Shown: positions 10,989 through 20,997, counted from the first letter of the stretch. The stretch: 64,000 nucleotides of DNA from Actinoallomurus sp963799975 (GCA_963799975.1 CAWCZF010000004.1:310001-374000), one strand, 5' to 3'. Translations and numbers: made by a program. Notes: generated from the sequence alone by a model not told the origin.

Positions 10989-11561
10989 CTAAGCCTCTTG
11001 TTCCCTGCCTCCACCGTAGACGTGCGGCGCGAGTGTGCCGACGAAGGGCAGATTGCGGTAGCGCTCCGCGTAGTCGAGGCCGTACCCGATCACGAACTCG
11101 TTGGGGATGTCGAAACCGACGTACTTGACTCCGACCTCGATCTTGGCCGCATCGGGCTTTCGCAGCAGCGTGCAGACCTCGAGCGAGGCCGGGCCGCGGG
11201 ATTCGAGGTTGCTCCGCAGCCAGGAGAGTGTGAGCCCAGAGTCGACGATGTCCTCGACGATCAGCACGTGACGGCCCATGATGTCGGAGTCCAGGTCCTT
11301 GAGAATGCGCACGACGCCCGACGACTTGGTCCCCGAGCCGTACGACGAGACGGCCATCCAGTCCATCGAGACCGGCGAGTGCAGGGCGCGCGCCAGGTCG
11401 GCCATGACCATGACCGCGCCCTTGAGGACCCCGACGAGCAGCAGGTCGCGGCCCGCGTAGTCCGCGTCGATCTGAGCGGCGAGCTCCCGGATCTTGGCCT
11501 GGAGCTCGTCCTCGGGGATGAGCACCTTCTCCAGGTCCGCCCGCATGTCCGCTTCGTCCAC
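10989..11561 (-). CDS. hpt: Hypoxanthine phosphoribosyltransferase
   Basis: HPRT salvages hypoxanthine and guanine with PRPP. The 190-residue protein contains LLLVGVLKGAVMVMADLAR, the PRPP loop VLIVEDIVDSGLTLSWL and the C-terminal VGFDIPNEFVIGYGLDY. The frame is open to 11624, but GTG at 11561 is preferred: it has a GGAAGG ribosome site seven to eight bases upstream and matches the usual VDxxDM start of actinobacterial Hpt. It lies between tilS and ftsH on the same strand, the conserved order in actinomycetes, about 60 bases after tilS. Confidence 0.94.
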   Translation of the reverse strand: MDEADMRADLEKVLIPEDELQAKIRELAAQIDADYAGRDLLLVGVLKGAVMVMADLARALHSPVSMDWMAVSSYGSGTKSSGVVRILKDLDSDIMGRHVLIVEDIVDSGLTLSWLRSNLESRGPASLEVCTLLRKPDAAKIEVGVKYVGFDIPNEFVIGYGLDYAERYRNLPFVGTLAPHVYGGGREQEA

Positions 11562-11620
11562 CAAAAGCCCTTCCAGCTCGCGCGGCCCGCTGCCGCCGTG
11601 TTCACCGTCAGCGGAACAAA

Positions 11621-12608
11621 TCATCGGGACGAGGTGCCCATTTGGGATGGTCCGAAGATCAGCTTTTCATACCGCCTCCGAACCCGTACGTGGCCGGGCA
11701 GGTCGACGTGTGACTGGCCGTGCCACGCGGTGACCAGGGCGTCCACGGCCTCGACATGCACCGCGGCGAGCGTACCGGGCGGGCTGCCGGCCGCGATGGC
11801 CGCCCTGTGCAGGACCCGGGTGCGCACGGCGCGCGGCAGACGGCGCCAGCACACGCACGTCCAGCGCCTCCGCACCGGCCTCCTCCAGCGCCTCCGCGGC
11901 CCAGTCGTCCAGGGCGTCGGCGTCGTCGCGGAGCATCCGGGCCGTACGCGCCAGGGCGGCGGCCATGCCGGGGCCCAGACCCTGCTCCAGCGCGGGCAGG
12001 ACGTCGGCGCGCACGCGCGCACGTGCGTACGCGCGGTCGCGGTTGTGCGGATCGTCCCAGGGGCGCAGGCCCATGGCGGCACACGCGCGGTGGGTGAGGT
12101 CGCGGCCGAGATCCAGCAGCGGGCGGCGGTAGCGGCCGGAGACGGCGGGCATGCCGGCGAGCGAGCGCGCGCCCGAGCCGCGTGCCAGCCCGAGCAGTAC
12201 GGTCTCGGCCTGGTCGTCCAGTGTGTGCCCCAGGAGCACGACGGTGGCCCGGTGACGCGTGGCGGCCTCGCCGAGCGCGGCGTACCGCGCGGTGCGCGCG
12301 GCCGCCTCCATGCCGCCACCGGAGCCGACGGCGACCGTACGCGACTCGGCCGGGGACAGCCCGAGCCTGGCCATGACGGCCACGACGTCGGCGGCACGCT
12401 CCGCCGAGCCCTCCTGCAGATCATGGTCGACCGTCACCCCACCGGCCTGGTGACCGGATCTGGCCGCCTCGAACGCCAGCGCCCCGGCGAGCGCGAGGGA
12501 GTCCGCGCCGCCGCTGCACGCGACGAGCACCAGGTCGCCGGCCTCGACGGCGGCGAGAGTACGGCGCACCGCGAGGCGCACCGCCGCGACCGCCGGATCA
12601 GGTCCCAC
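11621..12608 (-). CDS. tilS: tRNA(Ile)-lysidine synthetase (one frameshift)
   Basis: TilS makes lysidine at C34 of tRNA-Ile2(CAU) and is essential. The N-terminal PP-loop ATPase motif is LVACSGGADSLAL, followed by VDHDLQEGSAERA and LGHTLDDQAETVLLGLARGSG. The C-terminal part, TRVLHRAAIAAG then RRYEKLIFG, is read in another frame: one extra base near 11837 separates the two. With it removed the protein has 328 residues, normal for actinobacteria. GTG 12608 (VGPDPAVAAVR) is the chosen start. The context with hpt and ftsH supports the call. Confidence 0.9.
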
Positions 12609-13013
12609 CCGTCCATTGTCGCGGCTCTGGAGGCCACGCGGGTGCCGGCCGCCCGCCCTGGCCTCGCCACAGGGGCCAGGGGGCGGGGAGATCACAGCCA
12701 GGTCCGGCCGTGCCCGTACGCCCAAGTGGCCGCGGAAGCGCCCCGCCCAGAGTTATCCACAGCCCGTCCGCTCCCCTTCCCCTCGCCGCGAGCCGGACTA
12801 GACAATGGAATTGGGGTGGCGCCCCCTGGGCGGGCGGGGCTAGTGCGGGCGGGGCTAGTGCGGGCGGGCTAGTGCGGGCGGGGCTCGTACGGGCGGGGGT
12901 TTCCTGCCGTGCGTTGGGCATGGTGCGGCGGAGGGCTCGTTGAGTTCGACGACGCCGCCGGGCAGGGTTTTGTGCGGGCCGGGCTGTACGGGCGCGGCGG
13001 TGCGGTCTCCCGG
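12609..13013. other. Intergenic region without a convincing gene
   Basis: These 405 bases separate tilS from the DUF2342 gene, both on the minus strand. No reading frame shows a recognisable protein. The middle holds a GC-rich tandem repeat described separately. The part next to tilS probably contains its promoter; no clear -10/-35 pair was identified. Confidence 0.6.
12832..12890. repeat. 15-bp GC-rich tandem repeat, four copies
   Basis: Unit GGGCGGGGCTAGTGC occurs at 12832-12846 and 12847-12861, a 14-base copy with one G missing at 12862-12875, and a variant ending CTCGTAC at 12876-12890. A further related GGGCGGG follows. It lies outside any gene. Slippage is the simplest origin, and indels here would also be expected from sequencing. 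Confidence 0.9.
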
Positions 13014-14139
13014 CTAGTCGGCGGTGGCCTCGCCCGAGGCCGGCAGCTCAGGCGTGCCGATGACGCGGCTTATCCACAGGTCCGGGTCCTTGATCTCGGT
13101 GTGGGTCGGCAGCGTGTTGGGCGAGGTCCAGACGCGGTTGAAGCCGGCCATGCCGACGCGGTCGATGACGGCGGTGACGAAGCGCGAGCCCTCGGCGTAC
13201 TGCTTCATCTTCATCTCCAGGCCCAGCAGCCGCCGGATCACGCGGTCCACCTGTGACGCGCCCTCGCGCCGGTGCTGGAACTTGGCGCGGATGTCGGCGA
13301 CGGTCGGCACGACCTCGGGGCCGACCGCGTCCATCACGTAGTCGCCGTGGCCCTCGGCCAGCGTCATCACCGCGGTGAGTCGGTCGAGGATCTCGCGCTG
13401 CTCGGGGGTCTGGATCGCGTCGATGAGGTTGCCCTCGCCGCCGCGTACGACGTCCGCGACCGCCTCGCCGACGCCGCGCAGTCGCTCCAGCATGCGCGCC
13501 CGGATCGAGGTCGGAGGCCAGCAGGAAGGCGGTCATCTGGTCCTGGACGTACGCCCGCAGCCACGAGACCGAGGCGAACTGGGCGCGGTGGGTCTCCTCG
13601 TGCAGGCACACCCACAGCCGGAAGTCATGGGCGTCGACCTTGAGCTCCTGCTCGGCGCCGACGATGTTGGGCGCGACGAGCGTCAGCCGGCCCGTGGGCG
13701 CGCGGCCGGTGGGGTCCGGCGGCAGGAAGAGCTCGTACTGGCCGAGTACGCGGCTGGCCATGTAGGCGAGGATCGCGCCGACCTGCATGCCGGTCACCCG
13801 CGAGCCCACGGCCTGTACGACCGCGCCGCCGGCGCCGCCGCCGAGCAGGCCGCTGCCACGGCGCGCCTGGAGCTGCTCCATCAGCGGTTCGAGGACGACG
13901 CGGAAGCCGTCGACGTTCGCCTGGATCCAGCCGGGGCGGTCCACCACCTTGGCCGGCGACGGGTCGATCCCGCCGTCCATCCCGGTGAAGTCGCGTACGT
14001 GGCCCTGCGCCACCTCGGAAAGCTCCCGCAGCTCGGCGACGACCTGACGAGCCTCCCTGGGGCTGACCTGCGGCCCTGGGCGGACAAGACGGGTCCCCGT
14101 CTGAACGGCGACATTCCAGTCGATCATGGATGCTGGCAT
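13014..14139 (-). CDS. Zinc-dependent metalloprotease, DUF2342 family (one frameshift)
   Basis: A protein of about 374 residues in the actinobacterial DUF2342 family, also annotated as coenzyme-F420-associated putative hydrolase. The zinc motif HEETH lies in LWVCLHEETHRAQF. Further conserved blocks are MASRVLGQYELFLPPD, LTLVAPNIVGAEQELKV and, in the shifted frame, LAEGHGDYVMDAVG. The shift is at 13500: GATCCGGGCGCG should read with two Gs, restoring DLDPARMLERL. ATG 14139 follows a GAGAGGG site. Many zinc-proteases of this family are predicted without a signal peptide and so cytoplasmic; substrates are unknown. It follows dacB on the same strand, 115 bases downstream. Confidence 0.88.
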
Positions 14140-14254
14140 TGCAACCCTCTCCGGCCGGGCCCTCCACCTAACGGTACGTCCCCGATCGCCTGGGGAGCAT
14201 GCCTCACATGCTCCAACGCCCGGAGACCTCCGATGAACTCCCTCGACGTGACGA

Positions 14255-15639
14255 TCAACGACAACCGCAGCCGGCGAGGGTGCCGGCGAGCGTGTCCAGT
14301 GCGGCCAGCGCGAGCCGACGGGGACTGCACGTGGTTGGCCATGAACGCGAACGCGAGCAGCCGCCCGTCCGCGTCGTACACCACGCCGGCGAGGGTGTTG
14401 ACCCCGTCGAGCGTGCCCGTCTTGGCGCGTACGACACCTCGGCCGGCCGCCGCCGTACCCAGGCCGTAGCGGTGGGCGAGCGTGCCGGAGAACCCCGCGA
14501 TCGGCATGCCGGACATCACCGTACGCACCTCGGGGTGCTCGGCCGAGGAGGCGTCGAAGGCGAGGAGCCGCGCCAGGCCGCCCGGCGTGATCCGGTTGAG
14601 GTGGGAGAGCCCGCTGCCGTCGACCGTGTCGATGCCGGCCGCGATGCCGAGGCCGCTCGAGCACCTGGTGCACCGCCGCGGCCCCGCCCTGGAAGGTGAC
14701 CGGGCGGCCGAGCTTCATCGCGACCTGGCGTGCCATCGCCTCGGCGATGTCGTTGTCGCTGTCGGTCAGCAGCCGCTCGACCAGCGCGGAGATCGGCGGG
14801 GACTGTACGGCTCCGAGCCGCTGCGCGCCTTTGGGCGCGCGTCCGCGCGCGCCGATGGTGGCCGACACGCCCTGCCGGTCGAGCTGCCGTGCGAACGCCG
14901 CGGCGGCGATCCGCGGCGGGTCGGCGACCCGGGTGGGCGAGCCCGGCGCGACGCGGCCCTCGTCCAGTTCCAGCGCGGAGACCGGGGCGACGTCGCCCTC
15001 GGCGAAGTAGCCGGGCTTCCAGCCGGGCCCGGAGGTGCCGCCCTGGTAGGCGGAGGCGTCGTAGTCGACCTTCACGTGCCGTACGCCGGCGGCCTTCAGC
15101 GCGGTCGCGGTCTGCGCGGCCAGGTCGGCGAGCGTGGCCGGCTTGGGGTAGGCGTTCTTGGGCGCGGAGGTCGTCAGCGTGGGGTCGCCGCCGCCGACGA
15201 GGACCACGCCGTTGCCGTCGCGTACGGCGCTGGTGGTGATCCGGTGGTCCGGCCCGGCGGAGGCGAGCACGGCCGTCGAGGTGGTCAGCTTGGTGGTCGA
15301 GGCGGGTACGGCGGGCAGGTCGGCGTTGCTGGCGAACAGGGCCTTGTGCGTCATGGCGTCGATCACGGTGCCGCTGAGGTCGGCGCCCATGCCGGAGTTC
15401 CGCATCGGACCCGCCAGGCGCGCCGCCAGCGATCCGGATGTGGGCAGCGGCGCGCTCCCGGCCACCGGGGTCAGCGCGAGCTTGCCCGCGCTCATGATCG
15501 ATCTGGCCGCCACCGTCGGCGGGCGCAGCGCGAGCGAACGGTCAGGTGTGAGCTTGACCACTGCCAGCGCGGCAGCGACCAGGAAGACGTTCAGCAGCGC
15601 CAGTGTGATCATGGCCACGGCGCGCTCGGGCCTGCGCAC
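14255..15639 (-). CDS. dacB: D-alanyl-D-alanine carboxypeptidase/endopeptidase, S13 family (two frameshifts)
   Basis: A PBP4-type (S13) enzyme that trims or cleaves peptidoglycan cross-bridges outside the membrane. The N-terminal hydrophobic segment ITLALLNVFLVAAALAVV is a signal anchor. Active-site motifs are SxxK in PASTTKLTTS, SxN in TDSDNDIAEAM and KTG in RAKTGTLDGVNTLAG. The KTG block lies in a second frame: an extra G near 14663 (CTCGAGC for CTCAGC) breaks the frame, and a further insertion near 14315 restores the end ALAALDTLAGTLAGC. The GTG start at 15639 follows GAGAGGGG. It is divergent from ppa, as in many actinomycetes. Confidence 0.9.
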
Positions 15640-15745
15640 GTAACGCCCCTCTCATCGCCGCAGCACTAGTGACGTGCGACATTCTTGTAGAGGCCAACAT
15701 CCAACCAGCAACCGCCTCGGCCCGCCCCGGGGAGCGGAGGACATT

Positions 15746-16229
15746 GTGCAATTCGACGTCACTATCGAGATCCCCAAGGGACAACGCAACAAGTACGAGA
15801 TGGACCATGAAACCGGACGGATCCGCCTGGACCGGATGCTCTTCACCTCCACCCAGTATCCGGCGGACTACGGCTTCATCGACCACACCCTCGGTGAGGA
15901 CGGCGACCCGCTCGACGCACTCGTGCTCCTCCAGGAGCCGACCTTCCCCGGCTGCCTGATCCGCTGCCGTACGGTCGGGATGTTTCGGATGACCGACGAG
16001 GCCGGGCGGCGATGACAAGGTCCTGTGCGTACCGGCCACCGACCCCCGCATGGAACACCTGCGGGACATCCACCACGTGCCGGAGTTCGACCGGTTGGAG
16101 ATCCAGCACTTCTTCGAGGTCTACAAGGACCTGGAGCCGGGCAAGTCGGTCGAGGGCGCGAGCTGGGCGGGGCGCACCGACGCCGAGGCCGAGATCGAGC
16201 GTTCGTTCAAGCGCGCCAAGGACCACTGA
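15746..16229 (+). CDS. ppa: Inorganic pyrophosphatase, family I (one frameshift)
   Basis: Soluble family I pyrophosphatase hydrolysing PPi to phosphate. It starts VQFDVTIEIPKGQRNKYE, and has RLDRMLFTSTQYPADYGFI and GEDGDPLDALVL with the metal-binding Asp cluster. After 16010 an extra G in GCCGGGCGG brings a false stop; one G less gives EAGGDDKVLCVPA, the third metal site, and the end at 16229 for a normal 160-residue protein. GTG 15746 has a GGAGG site five bases upstream. It is divergent from dacB. Confidence 0.94.
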
Positions 16230-16232
16230 GCA

Positions 16233-17460
16233 CTAGCGGGGGCCGACCGGCCTGGTGGCGCCCGCGTAGTCCGGGCGGAAGGCGCCGGAGATCCGCACCC
16301 GCGCCCCGGTGAACGGTGCCTCCACCATCTGACCGCCGCCGATGTAGATGCCGACGTGGTGGATCGTGCCGGGGTTCGCCGGGTTGTGCGCGAAGAAGAC
16401 GAGGTCGCCCGGGCGTAGCTGGTCGCGTGTGGGGTGCGGGCCCGAGTAGTACTGCGTCGTCGCGTAGTGCGTGAGCGGGATCCCGGCGCGGGCCCAGGCG
16501 TACGTCACGAGTCCCGAGCAGTCGAAGCCGACGGTGTGCGCGCCCTGGGCGATGCCGAGCGAGGGGCCGGCCGGGTTGCCGCCGCCCCAGGAGTACGGCG
16601 TGCCGATCCACTTCAGGGCGGCACGCGCGGCGACCGAACCCAGCGCGGAGCCGCGCGGCAGCGCGGCCGGCGCGAGTTGCCGGGCGCCGGAGGCGGCCTG
16701 CTGCCGCGCCGCGCTCGCCGCCCTGGCGAGGATGCGGGCTCGCTGGAGGTCGGCGACGTGGGTGCGGGCCCGGCCGAGCGCGGCGACCAGGTCGGCCTTG
16801 CGCTGCTGTATCTGCTGCACGCTCGCCCGCTGGCGCGACACCGCGTCGGTCGCCGCCTCACGTGCGGCGGTCGCGGCGCGCGCGGCGTTGCGCTGTCCGC
16901 CGAGCGCCCGGCGTGACTGCCGCTCGAACAGGCCGGCGACGACGCGCGCGGCCTTCTCCTGGTTGACGAAGGACTGCTGGCGGTTGGCCAGGACCTGCAT
17001 GAACGTGGCCCGCTCCAGGAACCCGGCCGGGCCGCCCCGTCCGCCCAGCACGGCCGCCATCGACGGATAGCCGTCGTCGGTGCGGTAGGCGCGTGAGGCG
17101 AACATCGCGAGCTGCCGCCGCGTCTGGCCCAGCCGGTCGCGTGCGTGCGCCGAGCGCTGGAGGGCGACCTGGTAGTCGTGGTCGGCCTGGTCGAGGCGTG
17201 CCCGCGCGCCGTTGAAGCGCTCGACGGCGAGTCTCGGCCGCGTCGTTCAGGTCATCGAGCCGGCCGTCCGCCTGGGCCAGCGCGGCGCCGATCCGGCCGA
17301 CGTCGGCGGCACGGTCCCGTACTTGCTGCTTGCTCTTCGCCAGGTCACGTGCGCTCGGGGACGGGTCGGCACGGGAGGGGTCGGTGAGCAGGGCGGTGAT
17401 CGCGAGCGCGCTGAACGAGATCGCACCGAGTCGTCGCCGACGCGGATGGGAACCTGCCAA
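16233..17460 (-). CDS. NlpC/P60 (C40) peptidoglycan hydrolase (one frameshift)
   Basis: A secreted cell-wall hydrolase of about 408 residues. The N-terminus has a signal segment (ISFSALAITALLTDPSRA) followed by a long alpha-helical, coiled-coil-like region rich in Ala, Arg and Gln. The C-terminal C40 domain shows the catalytic Cys in GFDCSGLVTYAW and the His in TIHHVGIYIGGG, plus LRPGDLVFF. One extra A near 17232 separates the two frames (GAGACTC for GAGCTC). The TTG at 17460 with a GGGGGAG site just upstream is the likely start. RipA-like endopeptidases share this layout. It ends three bases after ppa on the opposite strand. Confidence 0.9.
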
Positions 17461-18186
17461 ATTCTCCCCCCGGAGGTCCGCCCGCGGCCGAGCGGGCTAA
17501 CACGAAGGGTTACCACTGGCGACGCTCTGGAAACACGTGCACCACGCGATATGTCCAGTCACTCACCTCCCACTAGCCTGCTGATCCATGGCCTTGCCGC
17601 GGCTTTGCGGCGGCACCGGGGCCGCGCGGATACGTGAAGATCGACGCCTCGGCCGACGTCTCGCGACCCGGCGAACGGGCCCATCCCGAGCGCGTGGGCA
17701 CGCGACGCGAGGTACGCGACGGGTGGACCCCCGGGGCGCCCCGGTGTCGGCGACCGTCAGGCGGCCGAGTCGGGAGTGCGCCGGCGACGCGTGCCTGGTG
17801 GGCGCGAGCCCACTCGGCGCATGCGAGGGACCGGGCGGCGAGGTCAGGCTCGGGGTGGGAGGCCGTATGACTGACGCTCCCGGCGGAACGCCGAGGCGAA
17901 CCATGCGGGCGGCATCGGATCGGCGGCCCGCAGGACGGCGCCCCCGACCGACTCAGGCGGCCAAGCCCGGAGGGCTGGGCGGAGTGCGGCCGCGGGGGCG
18001 CGCCTGACGCGCGCAAGGGCTCGGGCGGCTGAGCCGCAGGCGGTGCCACGGAACGCACCAAGTGGGCGGGCTCGGAGGCGGGGGCGCGCTTGACGCGCGC
18101 AAGGGCTCGGGAGGCGCGAGTCGCGGCCCGAGGCGGCGCCACGGGCGTGCCCTGCGGAGCCGTGACACGCACCCGGTGGGCGGGCA
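17461..18186. other. GC-rich region without a convincing gene
   Basis: In 726 bases no frame on either strand gives a recognisable protein; the open frames are Arg/Pro/Ala-rich and typical of chance at this base composition. The part next to 17461 must hold the NlpC/P60 promoter. The right part contains an imperfect direct repeat, listed separately, directly behind the stop of the sigma-like gene. Confidence 0.6.
17996..18140. repeat. Imperfect direct repeat, period about 89 bp
   Basis: The segment GGCGCGCCTGACGCGCGC near 17997 followed by AAGGGCTCGGG recurs near 18086 with one change. Both copies are followed after 20-30 bases by GGCGGTGCCACGG or GGCGGCGCCACGG and later by GGTGGGCGGG-type sequence. 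Each unit also contains the hairpin GCGCGC..GCGCGC. It lies just downstream of the sigma-like gene and could be a transcription end or a mobile repeat. Confidence 0.65.
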
Positions 18187-19776
18187 TCAGGTGGCCGGGC
18201 CGGAAGGTGTGGGCGGCGGAGTGGGGGGTGGGTCGGAGTGCGGCGGCGGGGTGGGCGCGGGTTCGCTCGGCGGGTGCGTGGGGGTGGGGGACGGCTGGGT
18301 CGGCGGCGGCGTCGTCGGCGGCCTCGGGGTCGGCGTGGGTGCGGGCGGCGGTGCTGGGGGCGTCGGCGGGGGTGCCGAGTGCCCTCCGCTCCACACGACC
18401 ATCACCTGCGCGCCGCCGGGCCAGAAATCGATCACCGTGGAGCCCGGGCCGACGGACGGCGCGCGTACGGTGACGGCGCGCATGTCGCCCGGCTCCAGCG
18501 TGCCGCCCGCGGGGCTGAGTCCCAGCGGGCCGGTGCCGCTGGTGTGCCACTGGACGGCGGTGTCGCCGCAGCCGAGCGTGATCGTCCCCGTACCGCCGGC
18601 CGGGAGCGTCAGCCGGCCGGGCGCGACTTCCAGCGTGGCGGCGGGAGGCCGCGCGGGGGCCTGCGGCGGCATCGGGCCGTCCAACTCGATCACGGGTACG
18701 GGCGCGGGTGAGCCGGGGTCGACCAGCGGCAGATCAGCCGCCACCGGGCGCGCCCCGGCGGGACCGCCGGGCGGCGCGGGGCTCGGTCGCGGCGAGCGTG
18801 GTCCCGGCGGCGCGGCGACGACGCCGTGGGAGCCGTGGGCGGCCTCTTCGCCGAGGTGACGGCACAGCAGGGCCGCGACCAGCGCCAGCACGACCGCGCC
18901 GGCGACCGCGGTCAGCGCGTGCGCGGTGCGTCGCGACACGCCGCGCAGGGCGGGTGTGCGGGCGGCATCCGGCTGCACCGGAAAGCCGTGCGCGCCGAAC
19001 CGGGAGACGCGTTCGGCCGCGAACAGCCGGTATCCGGCCAGGTCGGGGTCGGTGAAGCAGTTCATGATCTGGGCGCGCAGCGCCTGCGGCGGCTCGGCCC
19101 ACGGCAGCAGGGCGTAGACCTTGGCCGGCGCGACGTTGTCCGGCAGATGCCGCGCGCACCGGGCGCACTCGATCGAGTGACGGACGAGCGTCTCGCGCAG
19201 GTCGTCGTCGATCTCGTGCCGGCGCGGCCGCAGGATCGCCGCGCGGCCCGCACAGGCGTGCACGTCGTCGTGGGCGAGAATCTCGGCGATCAGGGCGGCC
19301 TCGAGCAGCACCCCGGCCTGATCGAGCCGCTCGGCGGCGTCGCGCGCCCGCAGCCCGGTGACGAGGGCGATGTCGGCGGTGGACAGGCCGTGCCGGTGCC
19401 GGAGGTCGAGCAGTTCGCGGCTGAGCGGCGGCAGGCCGGTGACCGCACGCCACGCCATCAGGCGCAGGTCGACGTCGTCCTGGTCGTGCCGCGCCACCGG
19501 CGGGTCGGGGGATACGGGGCCGGCCGGCCGCCGTCGACGGCACTCGATGCGGGCGAACGCGTAGAGCCAGGGGCCGAAGCGCGCGGGCGGGCGCAGCCGG
19601 CCGGCATGCGCCTCGGCGCCCAGCAACGCGTCACGGAACGCCACCTGGGCTGCGTCGCGGTCGTGCAGTTGGAACCAGCAGTAGGCATAGAGGCGTACGG
19701 CGTAGTCGTCGTAGACCGCACCCAGCGCGATCGGATCACGCGACCGCAGCGCCTCGACCAAAAGCCGGTCCTCCAT
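18187..19776 (-). CDS. Sigma-70-like protein fused to HxxxCxxC anti-sigma-like motif, membrane helix and Pro-rich tail
   Basis: A 529-residue multi-part protein. Residues 1-80 resemble ECF sigma region 2 (ALGAVYDDYAVRLYAYCW, RFGPWLYAFARIECRRR) and about 105-160 resemble region 4 (LPPLSRELLDLRHRHGLS, DIALVTGLRARDAAERL). Residues 200-207, HSIECARC, fit the HxxxCxxC zinc motif of anti-sigma factors. A membrane helix follows at about 286-307, then an exported part with a small beta-rich, BACON-like domain (380-465) and a Pro/Thr tail. What is seen is the order of motifs; that one chain holds both a sigma and its own anti-sigma is inference. The upstream 156 bases are strikingly AT-rich. The frame is clean. 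Confidence 0.75.
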   Translation of the reverse strand: MEDRLLVEALRSRDPIALGAVYDDYAVRLYAYCWFQLHDRDAAQVAFRDALLGAEAHAGRLRPPARFGPWLYAFARIECRRRRPAGPVSPDPPVARHDQDDVDLRLMAWRAVTGLPPLSRELLDLRHRHGLSTADIALVTGLRARDAAERLDQAGVLLEAALIAEILAHDDVHACAGRAAILRPRRHEIDDDLRETLVRHSIECARCARHLPDNVAPAKVYALLPWAEPPQALRAQIMNCFTDPDLAGYRLFAAERVSRFGAHGFPVQPDAARTPALRGVSRRTAHALTAVAGAVVLALVAALLCRHLGEEAAHGSHGVVAAPPGPRSPRPSPAPPGGPAGARPVAADLPLVDPGSPAPVPVIELDGPMPPQAPARPPAATLEVAPGRLTLPAGGTGTITLGCGDTAVQWHTSGTGPLGLSPAGGTLEPGDMRAVTVRAPSVGPGSTVIDFWPGGAQVMVVWSGGHSAPPPTPPAPPPAPTPTPRPPTTPPPTQPSPTPTHPPSEPAPTPPPHSDPPPTPPPTPSGPAT

Positions 19777-19932
19777 GGCGCTGAAGTTAAAGCCTTTTCC
19801 GCATCGCCATCAACGGTTTCCGAAGAAATCATTGAAGATTGTTTTGCCCGCCAGGAGAAATGTCGATCATTTATAGCTATAAGCCATTTTTTGCAGTGCT
19901 TTAAGGGGTTTTGGAGGCGTTCGAGCAGGTCG
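19777..19932 (-). promoter_or_regulatory. AT-rich upstream region with 12-bp palindrome
   Basis: This spacer is far richer in A and T than anything nearby and lies directly upstream of the sigma-like gene. It contains the perfect palindrome TTATAGCTATAA at 19871-19882, about 95 bases before the start codon. It probably holds the promoter and an operator or a site for an AT-binding nucleoid protein such as Lsr2; this is inference. Confidence 0.5.
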
Positions 19933-20997
19933 TCAGCCCGTGACCCGGGCGATTCCCGCCATGGCGCAGCCCGCTTCGAGCTCGGAGATACCGAAGGCAG
20001 CGACCGGCCCAAGAGCACCCGATTCGACCATTCCCCGCGCGGCCTGGCAGGCGGCCCAGGAAAGGACACCGGCCGTGAAATCGTACGGATCGCCGCCCGA
20101 AAGGTGAACGTCGGTCAGCAGCCTGCCCTCGGCGTCGTAGGCGACCGCGACGATGCGGGACGTCAGCGTGCTCTTGCCGCTCCTGCGCCGCCGTACGAAA
20201 CGCGCGAACGCCCCCAGGCTCAGCCGCGCGCCGAACGCCGCGCCTCGCCCGCGTGGCAGCCGCGCCACCAGTCGCGTGGCACGGCCGAACCAGCCCAGGT
20301 AGACGTTGACCTCGTACAGCGCCGGGTACGACGCGGGCAGCGCGAACTGTTCGGAGCCGCCGATCGACAGGGCCATCCGCGACCGGCCGGCCACCTGGAA
20401 CTCACGCACCCGGGGGCGGAGCTCGTCGTGGATCCGCCCGCGGAAGGTGTACATCGGGGCCGTGGCCACCGCGGCGGCGGACAGGAGGGTGCCGCTGGAC
20501 AGGCCGCGCACCAGTTCGCCGCCGCCGACGAAGTAGCCGACGTCGACGCGGAAGCCGTCCTCGCCGACCCGGTCGAGGGCGAGCGCGGCGGCCAGGTTCC
20601 CCGGCACGTAGTCGTAGCCGAACGCGGGGATCAGCGCGGACCGCGCCTTGGGCCCGTACGACTCATAAACCTCGCGGATGAACGGCGCCTCACCGGCGGA
20701 GTCGAGGTAGTGCGCGCCCGCGTCCACCGCCGCGTCCAGCGCGGCGTGCCCGTGGCGCGCGAACGGGCCGACCGTGCTGATCAGTACGTCGTCCCGCTCG
20801 ACCAGGCCGCGTACGCTGGCCGGCTCGTCGGCGTCGGCCCAGGCCGTCTCCAGGCCGCCGAGCTCGGCCGCCAGCGCGGTCAGGGCCGCGCCGTCGCGCC
20901 CGGCGAGGACGGGCCGCCCGCCCCGCGCCACGAGCGCACGCGCGGTCAGGCCGCCCGTGTAGCCGGTGGCGCCGAAGACGACGATGCGGCCCGCCAT
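19933..20997 (-). CDS. Saccharopine dehydrogenase-like oxidoreductase
   Basis: A 354-residue NAD(P)-binding protein of the saccharopine dehydrogenase/trans-acting enoyl reductase family. The Rossmann motif is IVVFGATGYTGGLTAR at residues 5-20; ISTVGPFARHG and YLDSAGEAPFIREVY are family blocks. In mycobacteria related proteins act in lipid synthesis; the substrate here is unknown. There is no obvious operon partner: the next gene upstream starts 57 bases away on the same strand. The frame is intact. Confidence 0.85.
   Translation of the reverse strand: MAGRIVVFGATGYTGGLTARALVARGGRPVLAGRDGAALTALAAELGGLETAWADADEPASVRGLVERDDVLISTVGPFARHGHAALDAAVDAGAHYLDSAGEAPFIREVYESYGPKARSALIPAFGYDYVPGNLAAALALDRVGEDGFRVDVGYFVGGGELVRGLSSGTLLSAAAVATAPMYTFRGRIHDELRPRVREFQVAGRSRMALSIGGSEQFALPASYPALYEVNVYLGWFGRATRLVARLPRGRGAAFGARLSLGAFARFVRRRRSGKSTLTSRIVAVAYDAEGRLLTDVHLSGGDPYDFTAGVLSWAACQAARGMVESGALGPVAAFGISELEAGCAMAGIARVTG

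Noticed and set aside
14255..15639. dacB as a true pseudogene
   Set aside because: All three active-site motifs are kept and the two breaks are single-base insertions in contexts that recur elsewhere.
17573..18550. 325-residue Arg/Pro-rich frame
   Set aside because: Low-complexity composition, no start signal, overlaps the sigma-like gene in another frame.
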